A stretch of 64,000 bases of DNA, taken from positions 1,686,001 through 1,750,000 of the forward strand of contig WPIO01000036.1 of NCBI GenBank assembly GCA_009760855.2, given 5' to 3'. Position numbers and translations under genes: made by a program. Source of the stretch: Cristatella mucedo (Eukaryota > Bryozoa > Phylactolaemata > Cristatellidae). The notes under the pieces are model-generated. The model saw only the letters and a list, made by a program, of their open reading frames with translations. It was not told where the DNA came from and made no database searches. Shown here piece after piece: positions 59,518-64,000 of this stretch. Every line of letters starts with the position of its first letter. Position 1 is the stretch's first letter.

Positions 59518-60240
59518 CGTCGACTCGGCGTCGACGTCGGGAGTGCAGCTGAGCGAAGCCGGTCAGTCCGTAAAGTGCAACCTTCGGTAATAGGTGAAAA
59601 AGGCGATGCGGAGCCGCTCGTCGGGCCGCTCGTCCGTCGCTAGGCGATCGCCGCGACGCACTCCAGCCCCGACCGCCCAACCATTCCGAGGACAGGCCGC
59701 CGCCGCCGCCGCCGCCGCCCCCCCCCCGTATCCGAGCGAAGGGCTGCTGCGACGGGGCGCGCGCGCACCGGAGCCGGTCCACGGGGCTTACTTTGCACTG
59801 ATTAGCTTCTGTAAAGCGAGTAATTGTTACGCGCACCGGCCGGCCCGCTACCCCGGCCCGCCGTAGCCTGCAATTTGCGAAAGCCATTAAAGCGACCGAA
59901 TGCGCATTGCCAGCCGCCGGCCGGCGCCCAGGTCGTCCGCAGTCTCCGCAAGCCGCCGCCGCCGCCCTGCGGCCTAGGCCAGCTTCTGCCGCGACCTGGT
60001 GCGAGGGCGTGGCGCGGCGGGGCGGCATGTCGGCCGCGGCGAACGTGCGCCGTCGCCGGCCGCCGTCGCCCCCCATTAGTGCGGGCCGCCGCGGGCGGCT
60101 TTCGGCGCGCGCGAGCGTCCCGTCCCGGTCATTAGCCATCAGCTGGTGCCTCGCGGGGGCTGTCGGCGCGCGATGAGGGCGAGCGAAGCCCGCGGCGGCG
60201 GCGGCGGCCGGCTAGGGTCGGAGGCAACGGCGGCGCTCGT

Positions 60241-60269
60241 CAGCGGCCGCCGCCGGGCGGCGGCCGCTG
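60241..60269. repeat. Perfect palindrome, 14 bp arms, 1-base centre
   Basis: CAGCGGCCGCCGCC and GGCGGCGGCCGCTG around a single G. Confidence 0.95.
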
Positions 60270-61560
60270 GCTGGCGCGACGGCTAGGCAGCAGCAGCAGC
60301 TCGCTGGCTGCGCAGGTCGCCGTCGTCGCAAAAAGGTAGCTCGCGCGAGACCAGACCGCGCGGATGGCCAGACGCGGCGTCGTCCGGAAAACGCCGCGTC
60401 GAAATTGCGTCGGCGCGCCGCAGGGCTCGCAGCTCGCCTTGCGGCGGCGGCGGACAGGAACGGGGGCCAGCCAACGATGCCGTCGGGGAAGACGCTCAAG
60501 CCGGCGGCGGCGGCGTCGGTCGACGGCAGGCTCGCGCGCCGCGACGCGACGACGAGCGCCGCGCTTCGCCGCATACCTGGTCGGCGGCGCCGACGCGTCC
60601 GGATGCGACCGCAGCTAGTCTGACGGGCGGACGGACGGACGGACGGAAGGACGGCCGCTCGGGATCCCAGCGCGTCGCGTTCGCGAGGAAGCCGGCGGCG
60701 GCACCGACCAAGCGGGCGGGCGGGCGGGCTGGCGGGCGGCGATCCGCGGCCACCCGCGTCGGGGCCGCTCAGGGGAGGGCGCGAGGCGTCCACTAGACGG
60801 CCGCGCAGCGGGTGCGGCGCGCAGCAGCCCGGTCTCGCGGCGGGCGCGCCCCAGCCGCGGCCGCTGACGCGCGAGCCAACCGCTCACCACATACACACAC
60901 GCGCGCGGTCTCGGCCCCGCGCTGAGAGCGGCGGACGGAAGGGGGGACCCGTCCATTAACCCGCCATATTGTTCACTTAACCAGCGTCAACCTTCGGCTC
61001 AGCGGCCGGGGCGCGCCCTGTGGTCGCGGCCTCGCGCAGCGCGCGCGCGCGGGATTCGACGGCCGCGCGCGAAGCGGATCGGTAAGCTTTCGCCAGCGTC
61101 GCCTTGCCTGCTTCGTGGAGAAGTCCGCCGCCGTCGCTCGACATTCCGAGCCGCGCAGTGGCGCACGATCTCGCAATGTGACCCAAACGCTCAACCCAGA
61201 CCCGAGCGAGTACTTGACCTAGATAGACCGCGGTTAATTTAATTGGTGTCGTGCAATCTATCGATTGAGCAACGTCGTGGAGCGGCCGAAACGCTCCGCG
61301 ACGCAGGCCTGGGACCATTTGCAACCGGATGCAGGCGCAATATTACGAAGGCCCGCTTTCTTGAGCCCCTTTGGGGCCCGCCAGCCGCCGCGCGGACTTG
61401 GACCGCCGACGGCTGGCGGGACCGGCCGCCGCGCTGCGCTACAGCGGACCCGCCTATCCACTTCCTCTTCCGTGGCGCCGGCGGGCTGGTTGCCCGTGGC
61501 AACACCCGGCGCTGCAGGTGAGATGCCGTCCCGCTGAGCCCGGGCAGTTTCCGCGCGTAA

Positions 61561-62773
61561 ATGCCGGTGCCGGAGTCCGACAGACACGATATCACCGGCA
61601 GACCGAACGGCGAGACCGCATCCGGCTCCGCTCCAAGGTTTGAGCCCGCGGCCGCGCCCGGCGACGGCGATGCGGTCGCTGCCGACGGGGAGCCGGGCGA
61701 CGGCGACGCCGAGATGGCCGACGACGCCGCCGCCGGAGCGCAGGACGCGAGGACGCACCGAGCGGTTAGCGACGTTGACCGTTACGTTGGCTCGACGGCT
61801 GCGAACGCTGTGTCTGGCCGCGTCGTCGCCGCCGCCGCTGCCGCAGCCGGGCTCGGTGAACGCGAGCCTGAGAAAGGCCGCGGCACGGCTTCGCAGCAGC
61901 GTCAGCAGCAGCCTCGCGGTCAGGACGGGGCCGCGCGGGCAGGCGCAGCAGAGCCGACGGCGGCAGAGAGCTTCGCGAGGACGGCGGCGGAGCCGGATGT
62001 GCTGAAGGCCAAGAGGCCGCTGCTGCTGCTGCCCGCCGTCAGCAGCAGCGTCGTCGTCGGTGGCGGCAGCAAGGCGCCGACGAAGAGGCTGCGCAAGGGT
62101 ATCTTCCTCTCCTACTCGCCCGACGCCGGCTTCCTTGAGCGAAAGTTTGTCGTCGACCTGGTGCGCCAGCTGAAGGACAACAGCCTGGCAGAAGACATCT
62201 GGCTCGACAAGGACGAGAAGGTGACAGACAGTCCGGCGTGGTTCTCGCAGCGCATGGAGGCCGTCGAGCGCTGCCGGGCGGCGGTCGTCGTGCTGTCGGA
62301 CAGCTACTTCGGCTGCCCCGTGTCGGTGTACGAGGGCCGTGCGCTGATCGAGCGCCTCGTCGCCGACCCGCAGTCGGTTCGCGTCTTCCTCGTGCTGCTC
62401 AGCAAGCTCGAGGAGACGGAGCTGCCGCGCCAGTACGGCCACCTCGTGCCGGGCGTGGTCGACCTGACCGCGCCGGCGCACGCCCGGAAGAGCATAGCCG
62501 AGAAGTCGTCGGTCGTCATCGGCGCCATCATGGAGGAGCTGGAGAGCTTCGCCAGCGCGACGAGCGCTCCGCCGCCGCCGGCCGACGCGCCCGACGCCGA
62601 GTTCACGGGCGAGTTCAAGAAGAAGAAGATCAGCCAATGGACGGCCGGCGATCTGCAGGAGTGGCTGTTCAAGCTGGGCGTCAAAGAGTTCTACAGGCAG
62701 AGCTTGGCCGAGAACGCCGTCGACGGCTTCCTGCTGATGTCGGTCACCGACGAGGACATGCTGCGTCATCTCA
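61561..62773 (+). CDS. TIR domain followed by SAM domain, 5' portion of gene
   Basis: An exon of a predicted cytosolic signalling or NAD+-metabolising protein. Residues 1-175 from the ATG at 61561 are Ala, Gly, Gln and Glu-rich and probably disordered. Residues about 178-325 form a TIR (or TIR/SEFIR-superfamily) domain: KGIFLSYSPDAGFLERKFV (box 1), WLDKDEKVTDSPAWFSQRM (BB-loop region), CRAAVVVLSDSYFGCPVS and VYEGRALIERL, whose Glu residues sit where NADase TIRs carry the catalytic Glu. From about 356 a SAM domain starts: ISQWTAGDLQEWLFKLGVKE, FYRQSLAENAVDGFLLMSV. The frame hits a stop at 62781, but a consensus donor (A then GTGAGT) cuts at 62773 inside the SAM, so coding continues beyond. The start is uncertain: a TAA directly precedes this ATG, and a donor at 61517 plus a possible acceptor near 62042 (GCCCGCCGTCAG) would make the N-terminal segment intronic. 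Confidence 0.8.
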
Positions 62774-63393
62774 GTGAGTGATGGCTCCGCCTCGCCGCCG
62801 CCGCCGCCCCTAGCACCTAGCCGCTCGCCTGGCTCTGATGGTACGCCCTCTCATAACCGTCCTCCTTCCCCGCCTGCGCAACTCTGCTCTGACCGTGCGT
62901 GTGCTGCTGCCTGCCGACCCGGTGAAGCACTAGCTCGTCCTGCCAAGCATATGCGTCGAGTGCCGCGCGCGAGCTCACCGAGCATCGGCGCAGGTGCAGT
63001 CCTCCCCGCTTTCAGAACACTTTCGGGCCATCGCTGTGCCGAGCGGCCCTGCATCGAGGGGGGAGCCCCGGCGACCGTGCCCGGGCTCAGTGCATGTCTG
63101 CCTGCACAGGCAGACTGCTTTCTCTGGCTGATTGCCAGACGGACAGTCGAATGAAATCGCTCTCGAGTCGCCAAGGTGGTCGCATCTGGCCGCGGGAAGA
63201 GGGCGGATGGAGTCTGGGTTTAAGCTGCTGGGACCACTGGGAGAGAACATCTACTCCCCTACTGCCGAAGGAAGAGAGACGACGCGCGAAGCTCATTCGT
63301 CTGCTAGGTTTCCGTTTTCTCTCTGTCTCTCTCTCTCTTTCCCTCTCTGTCTGTCTGTCTCGCTCTGTCTCTCTGTCTCTCTGTCTCTCTCTC

Positions 63394-63469
<76 letters not shown>

Positions 63470-63483
63470 TCTGTCTCTCTCTC

Positions 63484-63514
<31 letters not shown>

Positions 63515-64000
63515 CGAAAGGCTGCCTTGGCTATGCGTTTTTGTTTTCACATTTCTGACCCATCAGCAGTTGGTTTGGGCCGTTTTGATAGCGATCGACG
63601 ATTTCGTTCATGTCGGGAGCTTGCGCAAAGAGTGAACACCCGTCTCGTCCTTTCCGTCGGCTGCCGTTTCTGTTTCGTCGATCTGTAGTGGCAATCTGTA
63701 GCCGCTGGCCTCCTTGCTGTCACTCGGTGCGACACAGCGTCCGGCAGCAGAATCCATTTTGATTGGCAGAGGTCGAAGTTGCCGTAGTGATCAGAACAGC
63801 AGTCCCAGGTTGCAGCAGACCACTTGCACTATGCGATGGCATGCTTACGATTTCAGATCTATTGCTAGGAATCGCTTCCCTACACTTGTCTCTCCATCTT
63901 GCTGCCCGGCTGCCTTTGATCATCGCGAGCTCTGCCTGCTGCTCCAGAGCTGCTGCTTGCTGGTGGTGCGCTCTGGTCCTGCTGCTCACCGCTGCCGCTG
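62774..64000 (+). other. Intron of the TIR-SAM gene (inferred)
   Basis: It starts at the GTGAGT donor and contains a (CT)n tract. I found no exon that completes the SAM domain before the window ends. The candidate acceptor GATTTCAG at about 63868 leads into a stop within three codons in the required phase. Confidence 0.5.
63322..63516. repeat. (CT)n tract with CTGT variants
   Basis: CT microsatellite interrupted by TCTGTCTGTCTGTC near its start, CT-rich on the sense strand of the TIR-SAM gene. Confidence 0.96.

Larger units (their letters stand above)
59113..61560. promoter_or_regulatory. CpG island, presumed promoter region of the TIR-SAM gene
   Basis: About 2.4 kb of extremely GC- and CpG-rich DNA bounded on the left by a LINE copy. 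Most frames are open only because of base composition. It holds several long inverted repeats (59218-59260, 59286-59375, 59446-59517, 60241-60269, 61377-61420). A good plus-strand donor, CTGCAG then GTGAGA, at 61517/61518 may end an upstream exon. Individual promoter elements could not be assigned. Confidence 0.5.

Noticed and set aside
60212-60793. 193-codon minus-strand frame in the CpG island
   Set aside because: Arg/Ala/Pro-rich translation driven by GC content; frames on both strands are equally open here.
61258-62769. 503-codon open frame on the minus strand opposite the TIR-SAM exon
   Set aside because: It is the antisense shadow of a GC-rich coding exon. Its translation has no domain, while the plus strand shows clear TIR and SAM motifs.

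Overview
The window is animal nuclear DNA. It carries intron-rich genes with GT-AG splice sites, one of them for a metazoan homeobox family (HMBOX1) and one for a motile-cilium protein. Gene density is low, the load of non-LTR retrotransposons and tRNA-derived SINEs is heavy, and microsatellites such as (GA)n, (CA)n, (TA)n and (CGG)n are abundant. Together these suggest an invertebrate metazoan; the sequence does not let me name the phylum. Layout: 1-6.2 kb is intergenic and made largely of degraded LINE and SINE copies. 6.44-16.18 kb (minus) is a complete 13-exon gene for axonemal outer-arm dynein intermediate chain 2 (DNAI2). Its exons sum to 1842 nt (613 codons plus stop) with every splice phase compatible, and a polyadenylation signal lies 248 bases past the stop. 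16.2-20 kb is intergenic and holds one LINE copy and an (AT)n tract. 19.97-44.02 kb (minus) is a homeobox gene of the HMBOX1/HOT1 type. I recognise four coding exons: an HNF1-like N-terminal exon, two exons that split the atypical homeodomain, and a C-terminal exon. The exons are separated by introns filled with L2/CR1-like LINEs, SINEs, a Ty3/gypsy fragment and microsatellites. No POU-specific exon was found in the 14.7 kb intron where one is expected. 44-59 kb is mostly gene-poor. It contains an 850 bp GA tract, a dead hAT transposase fragment, a plant-type (CCCTAAA)n interstitial telomere-like array, C/G homopolymer clusters, and SINE and LINE copies. 59.1-62.8 kb is a very GC- and CpG-rich block, presumably a CpG-island promoter, with several long foldback palindromes. 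It leads into a plus-strand exon coding a TIR domain followed by the start of a SAM domain, an order opposite to SARM1. That exon ends at a splice donor at 62773, and the gene runs out of the window. How the parts relate: the three genes show no shared pathway (ciliary motility; telomere-binding or transcription; TIR signalling or NAD+ metabolism). The repeats do interact. The 3' tail of SINE family 2 matches the 3' tail of LINE family A, so the SINE is very probably moved by the LINE's reverse transcriptase. All functional calls rest on reading translated motifs by eye; no search was run.
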